A stretch of 64,000 nt of DNA from Spirochaeta thermophila DSM 6192 (GCF_000147075.1 NC_014484.1:1319501-1383500); one strand, 5' to 3'. Positions 8,301 through 16,668 are shown, numbered from the stretch's first letter. The notes: generated by a model not told the origin, from the sequence alone. Numbers and translations are program-made.

Positions 8301-9167
8301 TCACTCCACGTTCCGCAGCTGTTCACGGAGGTTTTCGATGGCGTCCTTCATCCTCACCACGGCCTGGCTTATGAGCACGAGGGGGGTCTTCGAACCTATG
8401 GTGTTCACCTCACGGTGCATCTCCTGGCAGAGGAAGTCCATCTTCTTGCCGACCGGGGCTTCGGCGTCGAGGAGTTCTCTGAAGTGCGAGAGGTGGGACT
8501 CGAGACGGACGATCTCTTCGTTGATGGAGAAGCGGGCCAGGAGGAGGGCGAGCTCGGTGAGGAGGCGGTGTTCGTCGATCCCTTCGCCCACGAGCTCCTT
8601 CATGCGGGTTTCGAGCTGATCCCGGAGATAGGCTTCCATCTCGGCGGCATGGGAGCGGACCACCTCAAAGGCCTCCTCCACCTCGCCGAGGAGTTGGATG
8701 ATGTTCTCCTTGGTCTTCTCCCCTTCGCGCTCGCGGGTGGTCTTGAAGTCGGTGAGGGCGGCGTCCAGGAGGGGAGCGACGGCCCCCCAGTAGCGTTCCG
8801 GGTCCTGGAGTTTCTCCACCTTGATGAGGCCGTTGAGGCCGAGGAGGTGTTCGAGCCGGATCCCTCCTTTCACCTTCGCCCGTTTCCTGAGGCGATCGAG
8901 CGCCTCCACATAGGCGTCCACCGCGGCCTCGTCGAGGTGGATCTCCACTTGTTCCCGGTACTCGCGCATCCTCAGGTAGCACTCCACTTTGCCCCGGGAG
9001 ATGGCGCCGGTGAGTCGCTCCCGGATCCGAGGTTCGAGGGGGCTGAGGTAGGGAGGGAGGTTCACGTAGAGTTCGAGGAATCGGTTGTTGTAGCCTTTGA
9101 GTTCGATGGAGATGTTCCAGTCGTCGGTGACGAGTTCTCGGTAGGCATAACCGGTCATGCTTCGCAT
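8301..9167 (-). CDS. yicC: YicC-family endoribonuclease
   Basis: A 288-residue protein of the YicC family, recently recognised as an RNA-degrading endonuclease. It opens with the family signature MRSMTGYA and closes with the conserved block MDFLCQEMHREVNTIGSK, then QAVVRMKDAIENLREQ. AGGAAGGAG precedes the ATG. It overlaps murC at its start (13 nt) and nearly touches cmk, forming a murC-yicC-cmk transcription unit on the minus strand. The usual partner gmk is replaced here by cmk. Confidence 0.93.
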   Translation of the reverse strand: MRSMTGYAYRELVTDDWNISIELKGYNNRFLELYVNLPPYLSPLEPRIRERLTGAISRGKVECYLRMREYREQVEIHLDEAAVDAYVEALDRLRKRAKVKGGIRLEHLLGLNGLIKVEKLQDPERYWGAVAPLLDAALTDFKTTREREGEKTKENIIQLLGEVEEAFEVVRSHAAEMEAYLRDQLETRMKELVGEGIDEHRLLTELALLLARFSINEEIVRLESHLSHFRELLDAEAPVGKKMDFLCQEMHREVNTIGSKTPLVLISQAVVRMKDAIENLREQLRNVE

Positions 9168-10624
9168 GGTGTTGCTCCTTCCTGTGCTGCATAGTGCCGG
9201 TAGAGGGCGCGGCCGAGTTTCCAGTTGTCGCCTGCGCCCATGGTGATGAAGAGGTCTCCCGGTCCGAGAAGACGGGTGCAGTACTCGAAGGCGTCCATGA
9301 TCTCATGGAAGTAGTGGACGCGGGGATGGACGGCTTTGGCGGCGCGGTAGAGGTCTTCGCCGGTGACGGCGCCGGCCTTCTCCCTGGCCGAGGCGTAGAT
9401 CTTGTGGAGTATGACGATATCGGCGGGCTCGAAGGACCTGGCGAACTCGTGGAGGAGGGCGGCGGTGCGCGAGTAGGTGTGGGACATGAAGTCGAGGATG
9501 ATGCGCCTGCCGGGGTAGAAACTCCGGTACCCTTCGAGGGTGGCGCGGATGGCGGTGGGGTGGTGGCCGTAGTCGTCAAGGAAGAGGATGCCGCAGGCCT
9601 CGCCCACCACCTCGCTGCGCCGGCGGGTGCCGGTGTAGGAGGCGAGGGCGTCCTGAAGGGTGGGGCCGTACTCGGTGAGGAGGGCCTCGGGCGAGGGGGC
9701 ACGGCCTGCGTCCTGGGCGATGAGGGAGATGAGGGCGAGGGCGGCGGCGGCGTTGAGGAGCATGTGGGTGCCGGGTACGTGGAGCGTGAAGGAGAGGCCG
9801 GCTGCGAGTCGGGCGGTCTGGCCGCCGGGGTGCTGGTGCACGGCGGTGATGCGGAAGGGGCCGGGTGCGGTGCGGCCGTAGGGGATGAGGGTGAGTTCGG
9901 GGCGCTCGGCGGCGAGGGTGTGTGCGAGCCGGGCGGCGCCGGGCTGGTCGGCGCAGTAGACGAGGGCGCCGTGGGGGGGGAGGAGGCGGGCGTACTCGAG
10001 AAAGGCGGCGAAGATGTCCTCATAGGTGGGATAGTAGTCCAGGTGGTCTTCCTCCACGCTGGTGAGGACGATCCAGGTGGGGGAGAAGTGCAAAAAGTGG
10101 CGGCGGTACTCGCAGGTTTCGGCCACGAAGTAGCGGGGGGCGGGGTGCGTGAGGGTGGCGCGGCCTCCCCAGAGGGGGACGGCGCTGCCGGTGAGGGTGG
10201 CGGCGGGGAGGGAGAGGGCGCGCAGGAGGGTGCCGGCGAGAGCGGTGGTGCTGGTCTTGCCGTGCACGCCTGCGATGCCTGCGGAGCGGAAGTGGGTGGA
10301 GTAGGCGCCGAGGGCCCGGGGGTAGGAGTAGCAGGGGATGCCGAGGCGGGCGGCTTCGGCGAGCTGGGGGTGGGTGGGGGGATAGGCGGCGGAGTGGATG
10401 AGGGCGTGCCAGGGGGCGTGGAGGTGGTGGGGGGAAAAGTCGTGGACCGGGATGCCGAGGGAGGAGAGGATCTCGTCGGTGTAGAAGATGTCGTCGACGT
10501 CGGAACCTTCTATCACGGCGCCCGCGGCCGAGAAGAGCTCGGCGAGGGCGGTCATGCCCGTGCCTTTTATGCCCACGAAGAAGAGTCTGGCCGAAGCGAG
10601 TCCCTCAGGGCTGAACAACTCCAT
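9155..10624 (-). CDS. murC: UDP-N-acetylmuramate-alanine ligase MurC
   Basis: ATP-dependent ligase that adds the first amino acid to UDP-MurNAc in peptidoglycan synthesis. The 489-residue protein has the Rossmann-like VGIKGTGMTALAE, the Mur ligase ATP loop GVHGKTSTT (about 115-123), the conserved TSVEEDHLDYY block and the C-terminal domain motif LDDYGHHPTAI. Length is normal. The coding strand is very C-rich (CCC, ACC, CAC). Its ATG has no Shine-Dalgarno and lies 5 nt after a -10 box. The related Mpl ligase is an alternative but less likely. Confidence 0.88.
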   Translation of the reverse strand: MELFSPEGLASARLFFVGIKGTGMTALAELFSAAGAVIEGSDVDDIFYTDEILSSLGIPVHDFSPHHLHAPWHALIHSAAYPPTHPQLAEAARLGIPCYSYPRALGAYSTHFRSAGIAGVHGKTSTTALAGTLLRALSLPAATLTGSAVPLWGGRATLTHPAPRYFVAETCEYRRHFLHFSPTWIVLTSVEEDHLDYYPTYEDIFAAFLEYARLLPPHGALVYCADQPGAARLAHTLAAERPELTLIPYGRTAPGPFRITAVHQHPGGQTARLAAGLSFTLHVPGTHMLLNAAAALALISLIAQDAGRAPSPEALLTEYGPTLQDALASYTGTRRRSEVVGEACGILFLDDYGHHPTAIRATLEGYRSFYPGRRIILDFMSHTYSRTAALLHEFARSFEPADIVILHKIYASAREKAGAVTGEDLYRAAKAVHPRVHYFHEIMDAFEYCTRLLGPGDLFITMGAGDNWKLGRALYRHYAAQEGATPCEA

Positions 10625-10629
10625 ACGGT

Positions 10630-10659
10630 ATAATAGGGAGGGATGTGGTCTCTATGCAA
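10630..10659 (-). promoter_or_regulatory. murC promoter, leaderless configuration
   Basis: On the minus strand TTGCAT (10654-10659), an 18-nt spacer and TATTAT (10630-10635). Only 5 nt separate the -10 box from the ATG, so transcription should begin at or within a base of the start codon. Confidence 0.6.
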
Positions 10660-10662
10660 GGC

Positions 10663-11277
10663 CTATGCGGGAAACCACCTTTGGAGTGTCTCCCTGAGTT
10701 TCTTGAAGGATCGGTCCTGACATCTTGTGAGGCTTATGCGTGCTGCCAAGGTGCCAAATATACTGGAAGAGAAAGGACGAGTACTTCTGCGTAACGCCTC
10801 CTTGAGCGTCTCTTTAGGACGAGCAGGTTTTCCCAGCTCATTGCGTGGAACACTCTGCAGAATGCTATGAAGCTCTTCTTGCGAGAGACCTATCACCTCA
10901 GCCACATGGGGAGAATCACTCCATACCCATATCTCAAGCTCAGGATCAAGGACGATGACTGAGACGCTCTCACGATTCCAACCGTTGCGTCGTAGCTGCT
11001 CCTCCATCTTTTCTTCTAGTTCTTCAGCCGAACGATCTTCTCTCCCACACCCTTCTCTGTCAAAAAGTACCAAGGCATACTCACACTTTCCCGCGAACCC
11101 TCTCAGGAAATTCACCCCATCACTCACAACACCCGGATCTCTCTGAGGATGGGTATACACGTCAAAGGTAATGTTCTCACGGATTCCCAATGCTTGGTGT
11201 CGACATTGGAGGAGTGTCTGTATGGCAACCTCCATGTCTTTATCGGCCACCAACACTACAAGATCTACCCTCATCAT
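10663..11277 (-). CDS. TOPRIM-like partner of ATPase, putative defence effector
   Basis: A 204-residue soluble protein translated from an ATG that overlaps the upstream ATPase stop (ATGA). Visible motifs are VLVADKDME (8-16), VLFDREGCG (70-78) and LDPELEIWVWSDSPHV (110-125). A beta strand followed by an acidic turn, a second strand ending in an Asp pair region, and a conserved acidic block recall TOPRIM-type folds of the OLD nuclease/DUF4435/DUF4276 kind; this fold call is inference. There is no signal peptide or membrane segment. With the ATPase it resembles split OLD/PARIS-type anti-phage pairs. Catalytic activity is unproven. Confidence 0.6.
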   Translation of the reverse strand: MMRVDLVVLVADKDMEVAIQTLLQCRHQALGIRENITFDVYTHPQRDPGVVSDGVNFLRGFAGKCEYALVLFDREGCGREDRSAEELEEKMEEQLRRNGWNRESVSVIVLDPELEIWVWSDSPHVAEVIGLSQEELHSILQSVPRNELGKPARPKETLKEALRRSTRPFSSSIFGTLAARISLTRCQDRSFKKLRETLQRWFPA

Positions 11278-12545
11278 CCCAACACCCCTGAGGCGAAAAG
11301 AACATCAAGAGAGTGGTGTTTCCTCCAATCTTTGAGTGCAGGATGCTCATCACCCCGGACTATCACGGTGGATCCTGAGGCGGTCCTCGAAAATATGAGA
11401 AGATCTTTGGGTTCAGCAAGGGCCATAAACAACGGTGAGTGTGTTGCCACCAGGATCTGTCCCTTGTGCACTGAGCTCAAAGCCTGATACACGGTTTGGA
11501 TGGCCTTTGGATGGATGCCGTTCTCTGGTTCTTCTACGAGCACTATTCTTTCCTTCGGGGGAAGATAGGCGAGGAGGGTGAGGGCTAGCATTCGTAACGT
11601 ACCGTCGGAAAGCATCCACGCGGGGATGCTGCTATCGTTTGAATATTTTATTACTATATAACGAGATCTGTCTTCATACCGTTCTCTCACCTCGATCCCT
11701 TCGAGATCCTGGAGCGTGGTTTTTACATGTTCCACCCACCATTCATACCGCTCTTTATGCTCTCTCTGAAGCTTTTCAACCATCACAGGGAGATTGGAGC
11801 CATCTGGTTGAAAGGTGAGAGGCGCATCGACAGGAGAAGGTTTACGCATCGCGAGACTATTCAAGCGTAGTATGTGTATACCTTCCCGCAGCATATCTCT
11901 AAACCAAAGGGCTATGGGGAAACGCTCCCTGTCTTCTGGAATTCCCGAGAGTGAAAGTCGTTTTGGGGAAAGTCGAAAGGCTATATTCCATTTTGTGGAT
12001 TCTGATTTGAAATAGTTGTTGCTATTCCAGTGCTTTTTCCTGATGACCAGGCGATATCCATCTGGAGTATGTCCATCATGGAGGAGGGACGTATCCGGGA
12101 GCTCAAAGAGCTCAGGGATGAAGAGCGCTGCGTCTTTTTCGGTCTCCTTCTGAAAGGAGGAGCGACGGCCTGTCCCTTTTGAGAGGAGCCAGAGATTCTC
12201 TGAGTGGACGACCACCTCTCTTTCTTCAGAAAGTCCAACGGCAACCTCATAACGGAGTTTTGTGTATCCATTTCCATGAAGCTCCTGGGGAAGCTCAGCT
12301 TCGAGTCCAATCTCAAAAACCTCTTTCTTCTCTCCCTGTTTCCATACAAGATCTTTGAAAGATGAGGTTCTCCGGGCAACTGCTTTATCAACGCCTTCTT
12401 CCAATGATTCTTTGAGAAATTGCAACACATCGAGTAACGAACTCTTGCCACTCGCATTGGGTCCGATAAGAACATTAAAGGGAAAGAGCATCACATCTAC
12501 TCGTTTCAGGCATTTATAGTGCCGGACTTCCACCCGAGTGATCAT
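11274..12545 (-). CDS. SMC/OLD-like AAA (ABC-type) ATPase, putative defence sensor
   Basis: A 423-residue ATPase from the ATG at 12545, chosen because AGGAGG lies 5 nt upstream and the family N-terminus (MITRVEVRHYKCLK) begins there. It has Walker A GPNASGKSS (28-36), a signature-like LSDGT (312-316), Walker B VEEPENGIHP (337-346) and an H-loop ATHS (367-370): the AAA_15/AAA_21 layout of OLD, RecF-like and AriA ATPases. The middle (about 90-300) is family-specific. No nuclease domain is fused; the next gene seems to supply the TOPRIM-like part. Confidence 0.8.
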   Translation of the reverse strand: MITRVEVRHYKCLKRVDVMLFPFNVLIGPNASGKSSLLDVLQFLKESLEEGVDKAVARRTSSFKDLVWKQGEKKEVFEIGLEAELPQELHGNGYTKLRYEVAVGLSEEREVVVHSENLWLLSKGTGRRSSFQKETEKDAALFIPELFELPDTSLLHDGHTPDGYRLVIRKKHWNSNNYFKSESTKWNIAFRLSPKRLSLSGIPEDRERFPIALWFRDMLREGIHILRLNSLAMRKPSPVDAPLTFQPDGSNLPVMVEKLQREHKERYEWWVEHVKTTLQDLEGIEVRERYEDRSRYIVIKYSNDSSIPAWMLSDGTLRMLALTLLAYLPPKERIVLVEEPENGIHPKAIQTVYQALSSVHKGQILVATHSPLFMALAEPKDLLIFSRTASGSTVIVRGDEHPALKDWRKHHSLDVLFASGVLG

Positions 12546-12565
12546 CAACGCCTCCTGTTGTGTGC

Positions 12566-12603
12566 ATGATAGTTCCAAACTGCGTATGGATCAAGCTTGA
12601 TCC
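12566..12603 (-). promoter_or_regulatory. Promoter and palindromic operator of the ATPase pair
   Basis: On the minus strand TTGATC (12589-12594), 17 nt and TATCAT (12566-12571) form a strong candidate promoter. The -35 box lies inside a 16-bp perfect palindrome, GGATCAAGCTTGATCC (12588-12603), the kind of site a dimeric repressor uses. No regulator gene is adjacent except the divergent MFS gene, which encodes no regulator. Confidence 0.6.
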
Positions 12604-12617
12604 TTAGAAAGATATTG

Positions 12618-12646
12618 ATGACAGACGTGCGATGTTATGCCATACT
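12618..12646 (+). promoter_or_regulatory. Promoter of the MFS gene, leaderless configuration
   Basis: ATGACA (12618-12623), a 17-nt spacer and CATACT (12641-12646), followed after 7 nt by the ATG at 12654, which has no Shine-Dalgarno. Confidence 0.45.
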
Positions 12647-12653
12647 CTCCCTC

Positions 12654-13847
12654 ATGCGTGGTGTGGTGGATCAGCGTCTGTTCGCCGGACTGTTCGGCGT
12701 GATGCTCATGATGGGGATAGCCCTCACCCTCTTCGGGGCGACCCTCCCCCTTCTCATCAGGACCTTCGGATGGAGCTATCTGGAGAGCGGCGTGGTGATG
12801 GGTGCAGGGTCGGTGAGTTTCTTCATCGCCACCTTTTTCGCGGGGCGGCTCGCCTCCACGGTGGGACTTTCCCGCCTCTTCAGAGGGGGGTTCGTGCTCG
12901 CGGCAGGAGGGCTCCTCCTCTTCGCGAGGTGGCCCTCCATGTGGGTGAACGTGCTCGTGAACGTGCTCATGTCGCTGGGGTTCGGTGCGGTGGAGATAGG
13001 AGCGAACCTCACCATGCTCCGGATCGAGCGGGACGGATCGGGGAGGGCGATGAACGTGCTCCACGCGGCCTTCGCCATAGGGGCGATCCTCGGTCCCGTG
13101 TCAACAGGGGCCCTGCTTCAGACCGGGATCCCCTGGAACCTGGTGTACAGGGGCATGGCGGTGCTCTTCCTGGTCTTGTGGCTGGTGATGGAACGGCTCA
13201 ACCCCTCGAGGTTCGACATTCCGCGTGCCGATCATGCGACCCACCCACGGGGGGCCCTCCTCCGCGAGCCGGTCTACTGGCTGGGGTTTCTCACCCTCTG
13301 CCTCTACGTGGGTGCTGAGCTCGGGGTGTCCAACTGGGTGGCGGAGTACGGGGTACAGGTCTTCAGGATACCGGAACGGTACGCGGTCTTTCTGGTCTCC
13401 ACGTTCTGGGTGGGGCTTCTCGCAGGCAGGTTCCTCGCCCCCCTGGTCCTCACACCGGCACGACAGCGGGGCGTCCTTCTGGGGAGCGCCGTGCTCTTCG
13501 CCGCGGCCGTGGCCCTCACCGCGGCGCTGGGGATCCTCCTCCCCTCCCCTCTCCTCCTGGTCTTCCTGGTACTCGCCTCGGGCCTCGGCGCTGCGGTGAT
13601 CTTCCCTACCACGGTCTCGCTCGTGGGTACCGCGCTCGCGCGGTGGCAGGGCGATGCCGTGGGATTCGCCACCACCGGAGGGGGCGTGGGCTCGTTCGTC
13701 TTCCCGTTCGTCATGTCTGCCATATCGGAGGCGTGGGGCATCCGGATCGGGTTCGCCTTCTACAGTCTGAGCGCCTTCCTCCTCCTCGGGGCGCTCGGTC
13801 TGCTCATTGCAGCGGCCGCTCACCGCACGGGACGCGGAGCGGCGTGA
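12654..13847 (+). CDS. MFS transporter
   Basis: A 397-residue major facilitator with about 12 hydrophobic helices. The first reads LFGVMLMMGIALTLFGATLP; the loop between helices 2 and 3 has an arginine-containing GRLASTVGLSRLFR, a variant of MFS motif A; helices 7-12 follow a cytoplasmic loop near residue 185. The overall layout suggests a FucP/sugar-type or drug-type MFS member, but the substrate is not readable. The ATG at 12654 was chosen because longer starts (TTG 12597, ATG 12618) add unrelated residues and a promoter overlaps them. Confidence 0.85.
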   Translation: MRGVVDQRLFAGLFGVMLMMGIALTLFGATLPLLIRTFGWSYLESGVVMGAGSVSFFIATFFAGRLASTVGLSRLFRGGFVLAAGGLLLFARWPSMWVNVLVNVLMSLGFGAVEIGANLTMLRIERDGSGRAMNVLHAAFAIGAILGPVSTGALLQTGIPWNLVYRGMAVLFLVLWLVMERLNPSRFDIPRADHATHPRGALLREPVYWLGFLTLCLYVGAELGVSNWVAEYGVQVFRIPERYAVFLVSTFWVGLLAGRFLAPLVLTPARQRGVLLGSAVLFAAAVALTAALGILLPSPLLLVFLVLASGLGAAVIFPTTVSLVGTALARWQGDAVGFATTGGGVGSFVFPFVMSAISEAWGIRIGFAFYSLSAFLLLGALGLLIAAAAHRTGRGAA

Positions 13848-13892
13848 CGTAAACGAAATTTCACCGTGCTCTCATAAGGACTTTACCGTCCG

Positions 13893-13923
13893 CCTCCAGG
13901 ATGGAGCAACACCATCCTGGAGG
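13893..13923 (+). promoter_or_regulatory. Hairpin sequestering the alkaline phosphatase ribosome binding site
   Basis: A perfect 12-bp inverted repeat, CCTCCAGGATGG (13893-13904), a 7-nt loop, and CCATCCTGGAGG (13912-13923). Its 3' arm contains the GGAGG Shine-Dalgarno placed 8 nt before the ATG at 13932. In RNA the site would be fully paired. It could be an RNA switch or thermosensor, or alternatively a DNA operator; there is no T-tract, so a terminator is unlikely. Confidence 0.65.
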
Positions 13924-13931
13924 TACGTGGA

Positions 13932-15392
13932 ATGAAGAAACTCATCGTATCCCTGTTACTACTCGTTTCCCTGCTACCCATGGGGGCAGGGGGAACGAGG
14001 GAGACCGGTTCCGCTCCCGAGGTCTCCCCAGAGCCTTCTCAGCCGAAGGTGAAGTACATCTTCTTCTTCATCGGGGACGGTATGGGCCTTCCGCAGATCA
14101 ATGCGGCCGAGGCCTACCTCATGGCCCGGGAGCAGAAGGATGCCCCGGTACGGCTCTCGTTCACCGCGTTCCCCGCCACCGGCATGGCGACCACCTATTC
14201 CTCGGACAGCTACATCACGGACTCGGCAGCCGCGGGCACCGCACTCGCGGCGGGCAGGAAGACTGCCAACGGGGTGATCAACATGGACCCGGGGAAGACC
14301 CGGACCTTCACCACGATTGCAGAGCGGCTCCATGAAAGAGGCCTCAAAGTGGGTATCATCTCCACGGTCTCCATCGACCACGCCACCCCTGCGTCTTTCT
14401 ACGCCCATCAACCCAGTAGAAGCAACTACTACGAGATCGGTCTGGAGCTCGTGAAGAGCGGGTTCGAGTTCTTCGGTGGAGGGGGATTCCGCGATCCGGA
14501 GGGAAAGAGGAGTAAGAGGGAAGGAGGGAAGTCCAACGTGCTCGAAGAGGCGAGGAAGGCCGGCTATACCATCCTCACCACCGAGGAGGAGATCCTGGGT
14601 CTCTCTCCAGGGTCGGCGCAGAAGGTGATCGCGATCAATCCCGTGCTCCCTTCATCCGCTGCGATGCCCTACAAGATCGATAGGGACGAGGAGTCTCTCG
14701 ATCTTGCCGACTTCACACGAAAGGCCGTGGAGTTCCTCGACAATCCCGAGGGCTTCTTCATCATGGTGGAGGGGGGTAAGATCGACTGGGCCTGTCATGC
14801 GAACGATGCAGTGGCGGCCATACAGGACGTCCTCGACTTCGACGAGGCGGTGCAGGTGGCCGTGGAGTTCGCACGGCGTCATCCGGATGAGACCCTCATC
14901 GTGGTCACCGGCGACCATGAGACAGGGGGACTCACCATAGGGTTCGCCGGCACGAGATACGAGAATGCCTTCCCGGTGCTCCTCAACCAGAAGGTCTCGT
15001 TCGAGGGGTTCAATGCGGTCTTCGAATCATACAAGGGGAAAAAGGCTCTCACGCTCGACGAGGTGATGCCCCTGGTAAGGGAATACTTCGGGATCGAGTC
15101 CCTCACTCCCTACGAGGAAGAGGTGCTCTCGAGCGCCCTCCGGGCGAGCCTGGAAGGCGTTCCCGAGGATGATCCGCAGTCCTACCTCCTCTACGGTGGG
15201 TACGAGCCGTTCACCGTGACCCTCACCCATGTGGTGAACAACCGTGCCGGCCTCGGCTGGACGACCTGGAGCCACACGGGAGTGCCTGTGCCGGTCTATG
15301 CCACAGGCCCCGGGGCTCACCTCTTCACAGGTTACTACGACAATACCGATATCCCGAAGCAGATCGCCCGGTTGGCGGGCGTGGACCTGTAG
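13932..15392 (+). CDS. Alkaline phosphatase, exported
   Basis: PhoA/PF00245-type phosphomonoesterase of 486 residues. A signal peptide (residues 1-20, LLLLVSLLPMGAGG) leads to the mature enzyme. Metal and catalytic residues are visible: Asp49 in IGDGMG, the nucleophile Ser98 in DSAAAGTA, a TGDHETGG block near residue 330 and a C-terminal SHTG His. It releases phosphate from organic esters in the periplasm. A GC hairpin over the ribosome binding site suggests post-transcriptional control. A GC hairpin follows the gene. Confidence 0.93.
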   Translation: MKKLIVSLLLLVSLLPMGAGGTRETGSAPEVSPEPSQPKVKYIFFFIGDGMGLPQINAAEAYLMAREQKDAPVRLSFTAFPATGMATTYSSDSYITDSAAAGTALAAGRKTANGVINMDPGKTRTFTTIAERLHERGLKVGIISTVSIDHATPASFYAHQPSRSNYYEIGLELVKSGFEFFGGGGFRDPEGKRSKREGGKSNVLEEARKAGYTILTTEEEILGLSPGSAQKVIAINPVLPSSAAMPYKIDRDEESLDLADFTRKAVEFLDNPEGFFIMVEGGKIDWACHANDAVAAIQDVLDFDEAVQVAVEFARRHPDETLIVVTGDHETGGLTIGFAGTRYENAFPVLLNQKVSFEGFNAVFESYKGKKALTLDEVMPLVREYFGIESLTPYEEEVLSSALRASLEGVPEDDPQSYLLYGGYEPFTVTLTHVVNNRAGLGWTTWSHTGVPVPVYATGPGAHLFTGYYDNTDIPKQIARLAGVDL

Positions 15393-15402
15393 ACCCGTTC
15401 GG

Positions 15403-15425
15403 AGGGGCGGGGGATCCCCGCCCCT
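15403..15425 (+). terminator. GC-rich hairpin after alkaline phosphatase
   Basis: A 10-bp perfect stem, AGGGGCGGGG, with a 3-nt GAT loop, then the complementary arm. Only a weak pyrimidine run follows, so it may attenuate rather than stop transcription into the next gene, whose GTG lies 26 nt downstream. Confidence 0.5.
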
Positions 15426-15450
15426 CTTCGCTCTGCCACAAGGAGGGGAC

Positions 15451-16668
15451 GTGATACGCGTACTCCATCTCCTGAGATCGAAGGACGGGCTCGTCACTCT
15501 CTCTTCCGTCCTTTGTATAGGGGTGTTGCTCCTGCTTCCAACGACGACGAGGTTTGACCGTCCCCGGCCTGACGAGGTGAGGGCAAAAGGCCTCGTGCTG
15601 ACGACCGATGACAGTAACCTCCACCAGTTCGGCCTGGTCCGTCAGGGTGAACAGGTCCTGGAGGTGGAGGTGACATCGGGTCCATGGAGGGGACAGCGCG
15701 TCCGAGCCACCAACATCCTCCAGGGAAGCCTCGAACTGGACAAGGTCTTCTCCCCCGGGGATGCGGTGTTGGTGGTGATCACCGTACAGGACGGGGTGCT
15801 CTCGCCATGGGCCTCGGTGCCGGACTTCTGGAGGCTCGATGTGGAGCTCACCCTCGCCCTCGCCTTTGCGGCATCGCTCCTCGTGTTCGCGCGATGGACG
15901 GGCTTCAGGGCCCTCGTATCCTTCGTACTCACGGCAGTGAGTTTCTGGAAGCTCCTCCTTCCCGCCTACCTCGCAGGATATGCCCCCGTCCCGGTGGCCG
16001 TGGCCGTGGTGGCCTGCCTCACGGGACTCATCCTCCTTCTCATAGGGGGGTGGAGGAGGAAGACTCTGGTCGCGTTCCTCGGGGCGGTGGTGGGGATGGG
16101 GGCCATCCTGGTCGTGATCGGGTTGTGGGGAGGGGGATTCAGGCTGCACGGAGGGGTCCGCCAGTTCGCCGAGAGCCTCCTCTATTCCGGGTTTCCCTAC
16201 CTGGACCTCACCGGCATCCTCTACGCGAGCATTTTCATGGGGGCCATGGGGGCGATCATGGATCTCGCGATGGACATCGCCTCGGCCCAGGAGGAGCTCG
16301 TACGACACAGGCCCGATATCGGGAGGATGGCGATCGTGCTCTCGGGCATGCGGGTGGGGAGGGCGGTACTGGGGACCATGAGCACCACCCTCCTCTTTGC
16401 CTATTCCGGGTCGTACCTTCCCCTCCTCCTCGTGTTCATGGCGCAGGGGGTTCCCCTCCTGAATGCCCTCAACCTGCAGTACGTGGCCGTGGAGGTGCTC
16501 CACACCCTCGCGGGGTCAATGGGTCTGGTCCTGGTGGCCCCGGCCACGGCGGTGATGGGGGGACTTCTCTTCCCGGGGTTGCGCGATGCGGCGATGCTCC
16601 CCTCTCCTCTTCCGGCGCTTCCTCAGGAGGTCCCGCAGGTTGAAGAGGAGGCTGAGGCCGAGGCTTGA
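15451..16668 (+). CDS. YibE/F-family membrane protein
   Basis: A 405-residue protein starting at a GTG with AGGAGGGG at ideal spacing. One N-terminal helix (about residues 13-33) is followed by an OB-like extracytoplasmic region (35-125) and about seven helices, with the family signature DLTGILYASIFMGAMGAIMD (about 250-270). YibE/F proteins are predicted permeases with unknown substrate. The last about 50 codons, ending in an acidic tail, overlap the convergent gene at 16516. Confidence 0.88.
   Translation: MIRVLHLLRSKDGLVTLSSVLCIGVLLLLPTTTRFDRPRPDEVRAKGLVLTTDDSNLHQFGLVRQGEQVLEVEVTSGPWRGQRVRATNILQGSLELDKVFSPGDAVLVVITVQDGVLSPWASVPDFWRLDVELTLALAFAASLLVFARWTGFRALVSFVLTAVSFWKLLLPAYLAGYAPVPVAVAVVACLTGLILLLIGGWRRKTLVAFLGAVVGMGAILVVIGLWGGGFRLHGGVRQFAESLLYSGFPYLDLTGILYASIFMGAMGAIMDLAMDIASAQEELVRHRPDIGRMAIVLSGMRVGRAVLGTMSTTLLFAYSGSYLPLLLVFMAQGVPLLNALNLQYVAVEVLHTLAGSMGLVLVAPATAVMGGLLFPGLRDAAMLPSPLPALPQEVPQVEEEAEAEA

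Noticed and set aside
8665-10023. Minus-strand frame of about 450 codons overlapping murC and yicC
   Set aside because: Ser/Pro/Thr low-complexity shadow in another frame of the two real genes.
9194-10633. Long plus-strand frame of about 479 codons opposite murC
   Set aside because: Composition is almost only Gly, Val, Glu and Ala from antisense C-rich codons; no family features, and the opposite strand is a clear MurC.
15325-16503. 392-codon minus-strand frame opposite the YibE/F gene
   Set aside because: Highly charged, His/Glu-rich shadow of a membrane-protein gene.
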